This document shows, piece after piece, positions 29,025 through 39,524 of a stretch of DNA of 64,000 nt. The stretch comes from an uncultured Bacteroidales bacterium (GTDB lineage: Bacteria; Bacteroidota; Bacteroidia; Bacteroidales; FEN-979). The DNA is taken from contig CAIQUS010000017.1 of NCBI GenBank assembly GCA_903875045.1, forward strand, positions 1-64,000, given 5' to 3'. The notes under the pieces were generated by a model. It saw only the letters and a list, made by a program, of their open reading frames with translations, was not told the origin of the DNA and did not search any database. Made by a program: the position numbers and the translations under genes. The stretch's first letter is position 1. Every line of letters starts with the position of its first letter.

Positions 29025-29864
29025 TTGAACCGGCTACTCATCATCCTGCTGATCTTTGCTACCTCCTGCGCTACATTTTTCAAAAAAAAAAGCGAGCAGG
29101 TATTGGCCAGGGTATATGATGATTATCTTTACGAATCAGACCTGAAAGGGGTTGTTGCCCCCGGAACATTGCCCAAAGACAGTTTGCTGATCACCCGGAG
29201 TTACATTGAGAACTGGGTCCGGCAACAGCTAATCATCCAGCAGGCAGAGAAGAACCTTTCAAGTTCTCAAATGGACTTTTCGAAGCAACTCGAAAATTAT
29301 AAGAATTCGCTGACCATCTATGCTTATGAAAACGCTCTTGTCAGGCAAAATCTGGATACACTGATTACCGATGAGGAGACACAAAACTATTATGATGCCA
29401 ACCAGCAAAACTTTTTGTTAAAAGATAATATTGTCCAATTGCAATATGTAAAACTTCCTTTGAAATCAACAATGATCAAACAAGTAAAAAAATTGTTGAT
29501 TTCCGATGATCAGGATGACCGAAATAAACTGGCCGACCTGTGCGAAAAAAATGCGGCCGACTATTTTCTTGATAGTGACAACTGGTTGTTATTCAGTGAT
29601 GTGTTAAAACAAATCCCGGTTAAAACGTATAACCAGGAGGATTTTTTAAAGAACCATCGGGACCTCGATTATCAGGATTCCATGTACGTTTATCTCGTCC
29701 GCTTCAAGAATTTTAAAATTAAAGAGAGTGTTTCACCGTTGAATTTCGAAAAACAGCGCATCCGTGATATTATCCTGAACAAAAGAAAGATCGAGCTGAT
29801 CAGCCGTATGCAGGACGACATCTATACCAATGCCCAAAAGAAAAACGTTTTTGAGATATTTTAA
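29025..29864 (+). CDS. Putative lipoprotein, SurA-like without recognisable PPIase domain (TTG start)
   Basis: LLIILLIFATSCATFF lipobox; located between two SurA-like genes. Confidence 0.65.
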   Translation: MNRLLIILLIFATSCATFFKKKSEQVLARVYDDYLYESDLKGVVAPGTLPKDSLLITRSYIENWVRQQLIIQQAEKNLSSSQMDFSKQLENYKNSLTIYAYENALVRQNLDTLITDEETQNYYDANQQNFLLKDNIVQLQYVKLPLKSTMIKQVKKLLISDDQDDRNKLADLCEKNAADYFLDSDNWLLFSDVLKQIPVKTYNQEDFLKNHRDLDYQDSMYVYLVRFKNFKIKESVSPLNFEKQRIRDIILNKRKIELISRMQDDIYTNAQKKNVFEIF

Positions 29865-29889
29865 CGGAGACCGTGCCTAAACTATACCT

Positions 29890-31248
29890 ATGAAAGTCTT
29901 GCGATTTGTTCTGATTTTATTTTCGTTAACGGTTTATTTTTCAGGTTCCCTGCATGCCCAGGATCAGCGTGATACCATTATTGACGGAGTGGTTGGCATT
30001 GTTGGCGGGAACGTGATACTTAAATCGGATGTGGAGAACCAGTATTTGCAAATCCGCAGTCAGGGCAATATCCAGGGAACTGCCCCGGTGTTGAAATGTC
30101 AGATTTTCGAGAACCTCCTTTTTCAGAAACTGCTGCTTCACCAGGCTCAGGTTGACAGTATTACGGTGACCGATACCCAGGTTGAACTTGAAATGGACCG
30201 GCGGATGCGTTATTTTATTTCTCAGGCTGGTACACCCGACCGGTTAGAAGAGCATTTCGGAAAAACGCTGCTGGAAATAAAAAATGAACTTCGTGACGTG
30301 ATCAAGGAGCAAATGCTTACTGAGCAGGAACAGCAGAAAATTACCAAGGATGCCTCCATCACACCATCTGAGGTAAAAGCGTTTTATAAAAAAATCCCAA
30401 AAGACAGCATTCCGCTGATTAGTTCGGAGTTTGAGATCGGAATGATTATCAAGCAGCCCGCCATTGGCGACATTGAAAAGCAGGAAGCAAAAAATAAACT
30501 TAAGAATTTCAAGGAACGGGTTGCCAAGGGGGATGATTTCAGTACCCTGGCGGTGCTTTATTCTGAAGATCCGGGCTCGTCGAAGCAGGGTGGTGAACTT
30601 GGGATGTTCAAACGGGGCGAAATGCGTCCGGAATTTGAAGCAGCAGCGTTCAGGCTTAAACCTGGAGAAGTGTCTGAAATTGTCGAAACCGAAGATGGAT
30701 TCCATCTTATTCAGATGATTGAACGCAGGGGTGAGTATATCAATGTTCGTCACATCCTGTTACAGCCCAAGGTTTCGGCGGTTAACCTGAACAAAGCGAA
30801 AGCAACCCTCGACAGTGTTGCAGCGCTGATCATGAATAAAAAAATTACTTATGATGTTGCTGTTCTGAAATATTCTGATGATCCCGGTAAAAACAGCGGG
30901 GGCATGATGATTAACCCGGTGAGTGGCAACAGCAAATTTGAAGCCGGCCAGATTGATGCGAAAATTTTCTTTGTCATCGATAAACTAAAAACCGGAGAAG
31001 TATCTGCACCTGTTCTCATCAATGAACGAGGCAAACAGGACTATCGGATTTATTACCTCAAGGCCCGGACAAATCCGCATAAAGCAAATCTCGAAGAGGA
31101 TTATGCAAGGATACAGCAGTTAGCCCTTGAAAAGAAAAAACAGAATGTCATTGATGAATGGATCACCAATAAAATGAAGTCAACCTACATTTCCATCAAG
31201 AATGACTTCAGCAATTGTTCATTCCAGCGGAAATGGATTAAAAAATAA
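29890..31248 (+). CDS. SurA-like periplasmic peptidylprolyl isomerase
   Basis: DGVVGIVGGNVILKSDVE; FSTLAVLYSEDPGSSKQGGELGMFKRGEM; second parvulin-like domain. Confidence 0.88.
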   Translation: MKVLRFVLILFSLTVYFSGSLHAQDQRDTIIDGVVGIVGGNVILKSDVENQYLQIRSQGNIQGTAPVLKCQIFENLLFQKLLLHQAQVDSITVTDTQVELEMDRRMRYFISQAGTPDRLEEHFGKTLLEIKNELRDVIKEQMLTEQEQQKITKDASITPSEVKAFYKKIPKDSIPLISSEFEIGMIIKQPAIGDIEKQEAKNKLKNFKERVAKGDDFSTLAVLYSEDPGSSKQGGELGMFKRGEMRPEFEAAAFRLKPGEVSEIVETEDGFHLIQMIERRGEYINVRHILLQPKVSAVNLNKAKATLDSVAALIMNKKITYDVAVLKYSDDPGKNSGGMMINPVSGNSKFEAGQIDAKIFFVIDKLKTGEVSAPVLINERGKQDYRIYYLKARTNPHKANLEEDYARIQQLALEKKKQNVIDEWITNKMKSTYISIKNDFSNCSFQRKWIKK

Positions 31249-31256
31249 ATCGCAAT

Positions 31257-32234
31257 ATGATGCAGTATTCGTCAGATGTTGAAGCAGTAGATGCACTTGT
31301 TGAAAAATATAAGCTGTTAAAATCAGAAATAGCGAAGGTAATCGTCGGGCAGGATGAGGTTGTGAAAAATCTGTTGATTTCTATCTTCTGCAAGGGGCAC
31401 TGCCTGCTTGTTGGTGTTCCCGGATTGGCTAAAACGCTGATGGTAAATACGTTATCGAAAGCACTTGGTCTCAGTTATAACCGAATTCAATTCACACCTG
31501 ACCTGATGCCTTCTGACATCATTGGTACAGAAATTCTGGATGAAAATCGCCATTTCCGGTTTATCAAAGGGCCTGTTTTTGCAAACATCATCCTGGCAGA
31601 TGAGATCAACCGTACACCTCCTAAAACTCAATCGGCATTGCTCGAAGCCATGCAGGAAAAGGCAGTAACGGTTGCGGGTACGAGTTATCACCTTGTGGAA
31701 CCCTTTTTCGTTCTTGCCACCCAGAACCCCATTGAACAGGAGGGAACATATCCTTTGCCCGAAGCGCAACTCGATCGTTTTATGTTTAACATCTGGCTCG
31801 ATTATCCTTCATTTGAGGAGGAGATCAGGATTGTTAAAGCAACCACCAGTGAAAAAACGGTTACCCCTTCCATTGTATTGTCAGGAGAGGAAATTCTCTT
31901 TTTTCAGAATCTCATCCGGAAAATACCCGTGCCCGATAATGTATTTCAGTTTGCCGTCAACCTGGTATCGTCTACCCGGCCAAAGACCACCAAAGCCAAT
32001 GAATGGGCCAATGAATACCTTACATGGGGAGCAGGACCGAGGGCATCCCAGTATCTGATTCTCGGGGCGAAATGCCATGCGGTACTCAATGGTAAATACT
32101 CGCCTGATATTGAAGATGTGAGGGCAGTTGCCACCTCTGTCCTCAGGCACCGCATTGTACGAAACTATAAGGCGGAGGCTGAGGGAATAAGCGTTGAAGA
32201 TATCATCCATCACTTTTTAAAAATACTGGCATGA
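31257..32234 (+). CDS. MoxR-family AAA+ ATPase
   Basis: LLVGVPGLAKT; ILADEINRTPPKTQSALLEAMQEKAV; ATQNPIEQEGTYPLPEAQLDRF. Confidence 0.93.
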   Translation: MMQYSSDVEAVDALVEKYKLLKSEIAKVIVGQDEVVKNLLISIFCKGHCLLVGVPGLAKTLMVNTLSKALGLSYNRIQFTPDLMPSDIIGTEILDENRHFRFIKGPVFANIILADEINRTPPKTQSALLEAMQEKAVTVAGTSYHLVEPFFVLATQNPIEQEGTYPLPEAQLDRFMFNIWLDYPSFEEEIRIVKATTSEKTVTPSIVLSGEEILFFQNLIRKIPVPDNVFQFAVNLVSSTRPKTTKANEWANEYLTWGAGPRASQYLILGAKCHAVLNGKYSPDIEDVRAVATSVLRHRIVRNYKAEAEGISVEDIIHHFLKILA

Positions 32235-33217
32235 GTTTGAAAAATCTGATTCCATCCATTGTGCTTATTTCCGGTTTGTTATTGCTTACCGGACTTTCCT
32301 CCTGCAACCAGTCGGGGAGTAATAATAAAGGCCCTGACGGCGATACCCTGAAGGGAAAAATAACCCTCTCGGGGGCCTTTGCCCTCTATCCGCTGGCTGT
32401 AAAATGGGCAGAGGAATTTCAAAAGTTACATCCGAATGTAACTGTGAATGTATCTGCCGGTGGCGCAGGCAAAGGGATGACAGATGCCCTGTCTAAAATG
32501 GTTGACCTTGGTATGTATTCAAAATCTGTCAGTCCTGAGGAACAAGCCAAGGGTGCATGGTGGATTGCTGTTGCAAAGGATGCAGTTTTGCCGACTGTTA
32601 ACGCACATAATCCGGTTTTAGCTGACCTGAAGAAAAAGGGGTTGACCCGGCAAAAATTCTATGATATTTTTATCAGTGGTAGCATCAAAACGTGGGGTCA
32701 GGCTATTGGAAATAACTCCAAGGTTGAAATGCAGGCTTTTACACGATCCGATGCCTGTGGTGCAGCTGATATGTGGGCGAAATACCTGAATGGGAAAAAG
32801 CAGGAAGATCTGTTGGGGCTTGGGGTAAATGGCGATCCGGGGGTGGCAGATGCAGTAAGGCGGACACCAGAAGGAGTAGGTTATAACAATCTGGGTTTTA
32901 TATATGAAATGAGTACCCGGAAAATATATGCCGGTTTGGATGTTATTCCAATTGATCTGAATGAAAATGGCATGATAGACCCGGATGAGAATTTTTATGG
33001 AAATATGGACATGGTGATGAAGGCCATCAATGATGGAAAATACCCGTCGCCACCTGCACGTGATCTCTATTTCGTTTCGGGAGGAAAACCTTCGAACAAC
33101 CTGGTTAAACTTTTTTTGAATTGGATACTAGCCGATGGGCAAAAGTATGTCAACGAAGCCGGATATGTTACGATTAAACCTGCACAGATTGTTACAGAAT
33201 TGCAAAAGTTAGACTGA
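32231..33217 (+). CDS. pstS: PstS-like phosphate-binding lipoprotein
   Basis: Lipobox LSSC; ITLSGAFALYPLAVKWAEEF; SAGGAGKGMTDAL; followed by pstCAB. Confidence 0.85.
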   Translation: MSLKNLIPSIVLISGLLLLTGLSSCNQSGSNNKGPDGDTLKGKITLSGAFALYPLAVKWAEEFQKLHPNVTVNVSAGGAGKGMTDALSKMVDLGMYSKSVSPEEQAKGAWWIAVAKDAVLPTVNAHNPVLADLKKKGLTRQKFYDIFISGSIKTWGQAIGNNSKVEMQAFTRSDACGAADMWAKYLNGKKQEDLLGLGVNGDPGVADAVRRTPEGVGYNNLGFIYEMSTRKIYAGLDVIPIDLNENGMIDPDENFYGNMDMVMKAINDGKYPSPPARDLYFVSGGKPSNNLVKLFLNWILADGQKYVNEAGYVTIKPAQIVTELQKLD

Positions 33218-33218
33218 A

Positions 33219-34109
33219 ATGTACCTGCTTAACCGGAAACAGCGCCATGCCGTAAATTATACATGGATGATCATCAGTCTGTTGCTGGTCGCTTTTTTGC
33301 CTTTTCTCCTTTTTGTCGGACTTTACATCAAATCAGTTCTGCTTATCCATGACTATTCACTGGTTGACCTGATTTTTTCCAAAACATGGAAGCCGGCCAG
33401 CGGTCAGTTCGGGTTTTATCCCTTCATCGTTGGTTCGATATGGGTAACCCTGATAGCCATGCTCATAACCGCACCCATTTGCCTGCTGACAGCAATATAC
33501 GTTACCCAATATACGAAGAAGTACATCCTTCGGATCATGCATCCTGCCATTGATATTCTTGCCGGGCTTCCATCGGTGGTGTACGGGCTTTGGGGAATTT
33601 TGGTCATTGTTCCGTTTATTTCACGGTATCTTGGGCCATGGTTGGATATTAAAACAATGGGTTATAGTATCCTTGCCGCATCTTTTGTGCTGTCAATCAT
33701 GATCATTCCGTTTGTTTTGAACATCCTGATTGAGATTTTCAGGGCAATCCCCATGGAGTTGAAGGAAGCGGCCCTATCCCTGGGAGCCACACAATGGCAA
33801 ACAATCAAACATGTACTTGTGAAAAAAGCACTTCCCGGCATCATTGCAGCTTTTGGCTTTGGTTTGGCCCGGGCATTTGGTGAAACCATGGCTGTGCTGA
33901 TGGTGGTTGGGAATGTTGTAAGGCTGCCAAAAAGTGTGTTTGATCCCGGCTATACTTTACCTGCCCTGATTGCCAACAACTATGGGGAGATGCTGTCGAT
34001 TCCGAAATATGATGCTGCATTAATGTTTGCAGCATTGTTACTGCTGGCTGTTTCACTTTTTTTTAACCTGGTCATGCACTTTTTTATTGTGCGGTTTAAC
34101 AAATATTAG
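33219..34109 (+). CDS. pstC: Phosphate ABC transporter permease PstC
   Basis: GLPSVVYGLWGI; LKEAALSLGATQWQTIKHV; ARAFGETMAVLMVVGN. Confidence 0.9.
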   Translation: MYLLNRKQRHAVNYTWMIISLLLVAFLPFLLFVGLYIKSVLLIHDYSLVDLIFSKTWKPASGQFGFYPFIVGSIWVTLIAMLITAPICLLTAIYVTQYTKKYILRIMHPAIDILAGLPSVVYGLWGILVIVPFISRYLGPWLDIKTMGYSILAASFVLSIMIIPFVLNILIEIFRAIPMELKEAALSLGATQWQTIKHVLVKKALPGIIAAFGFGLARAFGETMAVLMVVGNVVRLPKSVFDPGYTLPALIANNYGEMLSIPKYDAALMFAALLLLAVSLFFNLVMHFFIVRFNKY

Positions 34110-34111
34110 CG

Positions 34112-34969
34112 TTGACAAGAGGACAGAAAATAGAGGAGAAAATATTCAAGATGCTGATGGCTTTTGCGACCTTCTTTATTCTTGCCATTCTCGCCATTAT
34201 CATATACAGTATTTTTGAAAAGGGGATCAGGTCAATTTCCTGGGAAATGCTGACCCAAATCCCCCAGGGAGGATATTATTATGGAAAAGGAGGGGGTATA
34301 CTGAATGCCATCCTGGGTTCGCTGGCACTTGCATCAGGTGCAACGATGCTGGCTTTCGTTATCGGGATGCCTGTTGCGCTTTATCTCAATGTTTTCCTGA
34401 TCAGGCATAAAAAAGTCATTGATATTTTCCGGTTTCTGCTTGACCTGGTTTGGGGCATCCCTTCAATTGTTTATGGCGCTTTTGGATTTTCCCTGATGAT
34501 TTTCTTTGGTCTGCAAACATCATTGCTTGCGGGGATTCTTACGGTTACACTATTTATCCTGCCCATCATGATCCGGTCGATGGATGAAATCCTGCGTACG
34601 GTACCGATTGGGCTTCAGGAGGCAGCCTATTCCCTTGGTTCCAATAAATCGGAAATTGCCTTTAAAATATTTACACGTCAATCATTTTCAGGCATCATTA
34701 CGGCAGTTTTACTTTCATTTGGTCGTGGAATTGGTGATGCAGCGGCTGTATTATTCACAGCCGGCTATACGGATCACCTTCCCAATGGCTTGCTTGAACC
34801 AGTTGCCACACTTCCGTTGTCAATTTTCTTTCAGCTTTCCTCACCGGTACCCGAGGTACAAAACCGGGCTTATGCTTCAGCATTGGTGTTGACCCTGATC
34901 ATATTAATCGTAAGTTTGTTTTCCCGGGGAGTTGGTAAACGGTATCACAAAACAAAAATCAATTTTTAG
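34112..34969 (+). CDS. pstA: Phosphate ABC transporter permease PstA
   Basis: VWGIPSIVYGAFGF; LQEAAYSLGSNKSEIAFKI; FGRGIGDAAAVLFTAG. Confidence 0.9.
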   Translation: MTRGQKIEEKIFKMLMAFATFFILAILAIIIYSIFEKGIRSISWEMLTQIPQGGYYYGKGGGILNAILGSLALASGATMLAFVIGMPVALYLNVFLIRHKKVIDIFRFLLDLVWGIPSIVYGAFGFSLMIFFGLQTSLLAGILTVTLFILPIMIRSMDEILRTVPIGLQEAAYSLGSNKSEIAFKIFTRQSFSGIITAVLLSFGRGIGDAAAVLFTAGYTDHLPNGLLEPVATLPLSIFFQLSSPVPEVQNRAYASALVLTLIILIVSLFSRGVGKRYHKTKINF

Positions 34970-34981
34970 CCTGAATATCGG

Positions 34982-35743
34982 ATGGATCAAAATACAAAAA
35001 TAGAGATCAGGGATTTAAATGTGTTTGCAGGGAAAACCCAAATTCTGAAGAATATCAACATTGATATTCCAAAAAACAAGATTACTGTTATCCTGGGTCC
35101 ATCGGGATGCGGAAAAACCACGTTACTGAAATGCCTGAACAGGCTCACGGATCTCTATCCCGAACTGAAGGTGAGTGGCAAGATCATGATCGATGACAAC
35201 AACATCCTGGCTGCAAAGGAAGATATATACAAACTCCGGCAACAAATGGGGCTGTTGTCTCAACGGCCTTATCCTTTGCCCATGACCATTTACAATAATA
35301 TTTCTTATGCATTGAAACTTAGGGGAATAAGAAACAGGAGAGAGACACATAAGCTGGTCATGCATTATTTGCAGCAAGCCAACCTCTGGGACGAGATCAG
35401 GACCCGTTTGCGTGAACCGGCATCGCGCCTGTCCATCGGTCAGCAGCAGCGGCTGTGTCTTGCCAGGGGTTTGGCTGTGAATCCGGAAATTATACTTGCC
35501 GATGAACCAACTTCAGCGCTGGATCCCATTTCAAGCCAATTCATTGAAGAGACTTTTGTAAAGCTGAAGCACGATTATACCATTGTGCTGGTAACACATG
35601 TGTTGCGGCAGGCGAAGCGTATCGCCGACAATGTTGTATTCATGTACCTTGGGGATGTAATTGAGCAGGGAAGTGTAGAGGAGGTATTCGGCAATCCAAA
35701 AATGGAAAAGACAAAACTTTATCTTGGCGGAACGTTTAATTAA
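34982..35743 (+). CDS. pstB: Phosphate ABC transporter ATP-binding protein PstB
   Basis: LGPSGCGKTTLLKCLNRL; LSIGQQQRLCLARGLAVNPEIILADEPTSALDP. Confidence 0.93.
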   Translation: MDQNTKIEIRDLNVFAGKTQILKNINIDIPKNKITVILGPSGCGKTTLLKCLNRLTDLYPELKVSGKIMIDDNNILAAKEDIYKLRQQMGLLSQRPYPLPMTIYNNISYALKLRGIRNRRETHKLVMHYLQQANLWDEIRTRLREPASRLSIGQQQRLCLARGLAVNPEIILADEPTSALDPISSQFIEETFVKLKHDYTIVLVTHVLRQAKRIADNVVFMYLGDVIEQGSVEEVFGNPKMEKTKLYLGGTFN

Positions 35744-35803
35744 ATACATTCACAGTAAAATTATCTTTATTTTTATCGCTGGAATTAATCTCCCATTTAT
35801 TGG

Positions 35804-36490
35804 ATGGATACAGAAGAAAAAATATTTGAATTGACCTTTCTGCAAAAGATCGTCCTGCTTGCACTGGATGATAAGGGCTGGTTTGGTTCGTCGGAACATA
35901 AAATTAAATTCGGGCTGGTCGGAGCAATACTTTTTGAATTACATCAACACGGCAGGATCAGGTTTGACAATGATGAAGTAGTGGTTGTCAATGCGAAATC
36001 CACAGATGATGTGATATTGGACAGGGTACTCAATCTCATCAAGACATCAAAAAAACCGCACAACCTTCGTTCCTGGATTCAACGCATTGTATATAAGAAA
36101 CTTCTTCTCAGGAAAACCGTTTTAAAACAATTGATCCAGCACAAGGTAATCGGAAGGGAAGAGTATAGTTTGATGGTGGTTTTTTATCAAACGAAGTTTC
36201 CGCTCATCGATACCGAATTAAAGCGCAAACTCAAGGAGCAGATTTGTGAAAATATCGTTTCCGGCAAATCCCTGGCTGGTCAGGAACTCATGTTGCTGGT
36301 AGTGATGAACAACTGTAAAATGGTCAGGAAAAACTTCGATGGTTATATTCAGTACATTAAGTTACGAGGCCGGATCAATGAAATTACGCAGTTTAAAAAC
36401 CCCGCAAATGAAACCGAAGAGGTGATTAAACTATTGCAAACCTCCATTTCAAGGGCAATCATGGCTTCCAACGTTTCACTTCACGTATAA
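35804..36490 (+). CDS. GPP34 (Golgi phosphoprotein 3-like) family protein
   Basis: FLQKIVLLALDDKGW...FGLVGAILFELHQHGRI...SWIQRI. Confidence 0.78.
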   Translation: MDTEEKIFELTFLQKIVLLALDDKGWFGSSEHKIKFGLVGAILFELHQHGRIRFDNDEVVVVNAKSTDDVILDRVLNLIKTSKKPHNLRSWIQRIVYKKLLLRKTVLKQLIQHKVIGREEYSLMVVFYQTKFPLIDTELKRKLKEQICENIVSGKSLAGQELMLLVVMNNCKMVRKNFDGYIQYIKLRGRINEITQFKNPANETEEVIKLLQTSISRAIMASNVSLHV

Positions 36491-37452
36491 TATTTTCCCT
36501 GCCAGGTATCCTGTCGTTCGAGTTCCTTTTCGATCAGGCGAAGAACTGCATCGTAACGGATCAAACCCCATTTGGTCGATTCCATGAAGCGTGGAGGGAC
36601 CTCACCCGAAAACCTTTCGATGACGATGGCCGGGTTAAGACGTTCAATAAACCTCACAATGAATTCAACGTAACCTTCCAGGCTGAATGGATAAAAGTCA
36701 GAAGTGCCGTTGGAAAATTCCCTGACGTTGTTAAATTCACGTTCCATTGTTGTGCCTTTTACGATTTGCAACTGATGGAATTTAACCGAATCGAGCGGCA
36801 GTGCTGAAATTGTCGTGGCGCAGGCCAGCATCTCGTCCAGGGATTCGCCGGGCAAACCAAATATAAAATGTGCGCCGGTTTTGATCCCCAATTGGTGAGT
36901 TTTTCTGATAACCTGTTCACTCAGGGAGAAATCATGCTGCCTGTTGATACGGTCCAAGGTTTTATCGTAACACGATTCCACTCCGTATTCGATCTGGATA
37001 TAATGAGTCTGTGACAATTCCTGCAAATATTCAAGTTTGGCATCATCGATGCAATCTGGTCGGGTGCCGATTACCAGACCAACAACACCGGGATAGGAGA
37101 GTGCCTCTTCGTATAATTCTTTTAACCTTGGAAGCGGCGCATAGGTATTGCTGTAGGGCTGGAAGTAAACCAGGTATTTTACTGCCTTGCGATACCGGAC
37201 CAAATGGAAACTGATGCCTTTTTCGATCTGACTGTGAAGAGGTTCTACCGGATTGCAGTAGGAGGGGTTAAAGGCATCGTTGTTGCAGTAGGTACATCCA
37301 CCAACACCTTTGGTCCCATCCCGGTTGGGACAGGTAAAACCGGCATCCACCACCACTTTCTGCATTCGTCCGCCAAAGGTTTTCCGGATATGTTCAGTGT
37401 AGGAATTAAAGCGCCGGGAGTGCCCCCAGGTAAACTGTTCGATATTCAGCAT
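36481..37452 (-). CDS. TIGR01212-family radical SAM protein (YhcC-like)
   Basis: VDAGFTCPNRDGTKGVGGCTYCNNDAFNP; ELSQTHYIQIEYGVES. Confidence 0.9.
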   Translation of the reverse strand: MLNIEQFTWGHSRRFNSYTEHIRKTFGGRMQKVVVDAGFTCPNRDGTKGVGGCTYCNNDAFNPSYCNPVEPLHSQIEKGISFHLVRYRKAVKYLVYFQPYSNTYAPLPRLKELYEEALSYPGVVGLVIGTRPDCIDDAKLEYLQELSQTHYIQIEYGVESCYDKTLDRINRQHDFSLSEQVIRKTHQLGIKTGAHFIFGLPGESLDEMLACATTISALPLDSVKFHQLQIVKGTTMEREFNNVREFSNGTSDFYPFSLEGYVEFIVRFIERLNPAIVIERFSGEVPPRFMESTKWGLIRYDAVLRLIEKELERQDTWQGKYYT

Positions 37453-37477
37453 TCGTTGATCAATATTCGGTATTCAT

Positions 37478-37509
37478 AAAAAAAACCGGCGAAGCACTTA
37501 CTTCGCCGG
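37478..37509 (-). terminator. Rho-independent terminator of the POT transporter gene
   Basis: Minus strand CCGGCGAAG-taagtg-CTTCGCCGG followed by T8. Confidence 0.93.
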
Positions 37510-37536
37510 ACAAAAACAGACACGAAAAATCCAACG

Positions 37537-39363
37537 TTATTTTGTGGCAGCCTCCAGCCTTTTCATAATCGAAAAGATGAACAATGCCGAAAGAACACAA
37601 CAAACGATAAAGATGGCCCAAAGCTGCCACAGATCTAAAACGCCCCAGAACTTGCTGCCGACAAACAGAAATTTATTTCCTACTGCGGTTGCCAGGAGCC
37701 AGCCTCCCTGCATTAATCCCTGGAAGCGGGGAGGAGCAACTTTTGATACGAAAGAGAGTCCCATCGGGCTTAAAAACAGCTCTGCAATGGTAAGAATCAG
37801 GTAGCTGCTGATTAGCCAGTAAGGTGCCACACGGGAACTGTCAGGTACCGGATTGTATTTTGTAATACCTGATGAATCAACATATTGTAATTCGTGAGGA
37901 GATATAAGACCAAGAGATGCAACCAGGATGACCATAAACCCGATGGCGGCAATAATCATCCCGATACCGATCTTCTTGGGTGCCGACGGCTCAAGATTTT
38001 TCTTGCTCAGCCAGGCAAATATCCCCATTACAGGGAATGTCAACGAAACAATGAACAACGGGTTGAACGATTGAAATACTTCCGGTGCAATGGGGTTGGT
38101 TGCATTGTAGGTAGTAATGAAATAGTAGGTCAGTCCGCCTAAAACTACGAACATCGATCCACCGATGATTCTCTGGGTGGTATTCTTCCTGAATAATAAA
38201 ACCAGGCCGGCAATAGCACCAATAAAGGCCAGTATCGACTGAAGGTTAAAGAAGATGTTGGTAAAAGGTGCAACCTCTTTAACCGTGTAATCACGGGCGA
38301 AAAATGTCAGGGTCAATCCATTTTGATGAAACGACATCCAGAAGAAAATCACCACCACAAATACCAGGATCAGCGAAGTAACCCTGGGTCTTTCGTCTTT
38401 GGTTGATACCTGGAGCATGATGGCAATAAATCCGATAAATAAGCCAACCGCAGCACCCAGCGCAGCGGCATCCTTTACGGTATTCCTGAGCAGAAAATAG
38501 AAAACAACCGACGTGGTTATCATCAATCCACCACCCAGCAAAAAGCTGACAAGGTTGGCATTGGCCTTTGGTTTATTGGCATCTCCGGCTTTTTTAACTT
38601 TGTCAACACTGGGTAAAAACTTGTTGAAAACAATGTAAACCAGCAACGATATGACCATGGCCCCGGCGGCTATTGCGAACGCGTAATTATAACCTCTTGA
38701 GAAAGCATCAATGTAGTTTTGCGCAAAAGTGCCCAGATCGGTAACCGATAATCCGGTAACTTTATCTGCCAGTTCCTGAAATTTAGTGGTATCCTGCAGC
38801 GTTCCTTTCTGATAGGCATGACACATGGCAGGAAGACTTCCATCGTGCAAGAAACCCTGGGTTTTGAGGAACCAGTTTCGAATGCCCGTCGCCACAAAAG
38901 GTGCAAAGAAAGCCCCGATGTTGATCCCCATGTAAAATATCATAAAGGCTGAATCGCGAACTTTGGAATACTTGGGATCGTCATACAACTGACCAACAAC
39001 AGCCTGTAAATTTCCTTTAAACAAACCATTGCCAAAGGCGATGGTAAACAAGCCGATAAGGGTGATTGTGAGTGGGTTGCCAGGGAGTGCCATTATGACG
39101 TACCCTAAAAACATGACGATGATACCAGCCAGAATAACCGTTTTATATTTCCGTGTGGTATCGGCTAAAATACCTCCCAGCAGGGCAAGCGCATAGATGC
39201 CAAAGTAAAACCAACTGTAATAACTACCTGCATCTTCTTCTGATAATCCGTATTTGGCCTGAAGAAATAGCACAAGAATAGCCATCATCGTGTAAAAACC
39301 AAAGCGTTCACCCATGTTGGAGAAAAACGCTACAAAAAGCCCTTTGGGATGTCCTTTAAACAT
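37537..39363 (-). CDS. POT/PTR-family peptide MFS transporter
   Basis: FFSNMGERFGFYTMMAIL...YYSWFYFGIYALALLGGILADT; start set at ATG 39363. Confidence 0.92.
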   Translation of the reverse strand: MFKGHPKGLFVAFFSNMGERFGFYTMMAILVLFLQAKYGLSEEDAGSYYSWFYFGIYALALLGGILADTTRKYKTVILAGIIVMFLGYVIMALPGNPLTITLIGLFTIAFGNGLFKGNLQAVVGQLYDDPKYSKVRDSAFMIFYMGINIGAFFAPFVATGIRNWFLKTQGFLHDGSLPAMCHAYQKGTLQDTTKFQELADKVTGLSVTDLGTFAQNYIDAFSRGYNYAFAIAAGAMVISLLVYIVFNKFLPSVDKVKKAGDANKPKANANLVSFLLGGGLMITTSVVFYFLLRNTVKDAAALGAAVGLFIGFIAIMLQVSTKDERPRVTSLILVFVVVIFFWMSFHQNGLTLTFFARDYTVKEVAPFTNIFFNLQSILAFIGAIAGLVLLFRKNTTQRIIGGSMFVVLGGLTYYFITTYNATNPIAPEVFQSFNPLFIVSLTFPVMGIFAWLSKKNLEPSAPKKIGIGMIIAAIGFMVILVASLGLISPHELQYVDSSGITKYNPVPDSSRVAPYWLISSYLILTIAELFLSPMGLSFVSKVAPPRFQGLMQGGWLLATAVGNKFLFVGSKFWGVLDLWQLWAIFIVCCVLSALFIFSIMKRLEAATK

Positions 39364-39413
39364 AAATAGTAAATTGTTAGTGAATAATCTTAGAATTAGT
39401 TGGATGTACAATG

Positions 39414-39444
39414 CAAAAATAGTCAAATTTGCATACCCTGCAAG
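39414..39444 (-). promoter_or_regulatory. Bacteroidetes promoter CTTG-N19-TATTTTTG for the POT transporter
   Basis: -7 at 39421-39414 and -33 at 39444-39441, exact N19 spacing. Confidence 0.6.
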
Positions 39445-39524
39445 CCATCATTGTTAAATACAGTTTTTACAAAAATTTTAATGGTGTTGTAATAATTTCA
39501 AGAAATCTTCGTCTCCATGCCCGT

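Noticed and set aside
36481-36490. Overlapping gene ends as a special signal
   Set aside because: Convergent GPP34 and radical SAM genes overlap by 10 bp, as do 62298-62308; common in compact genomes.
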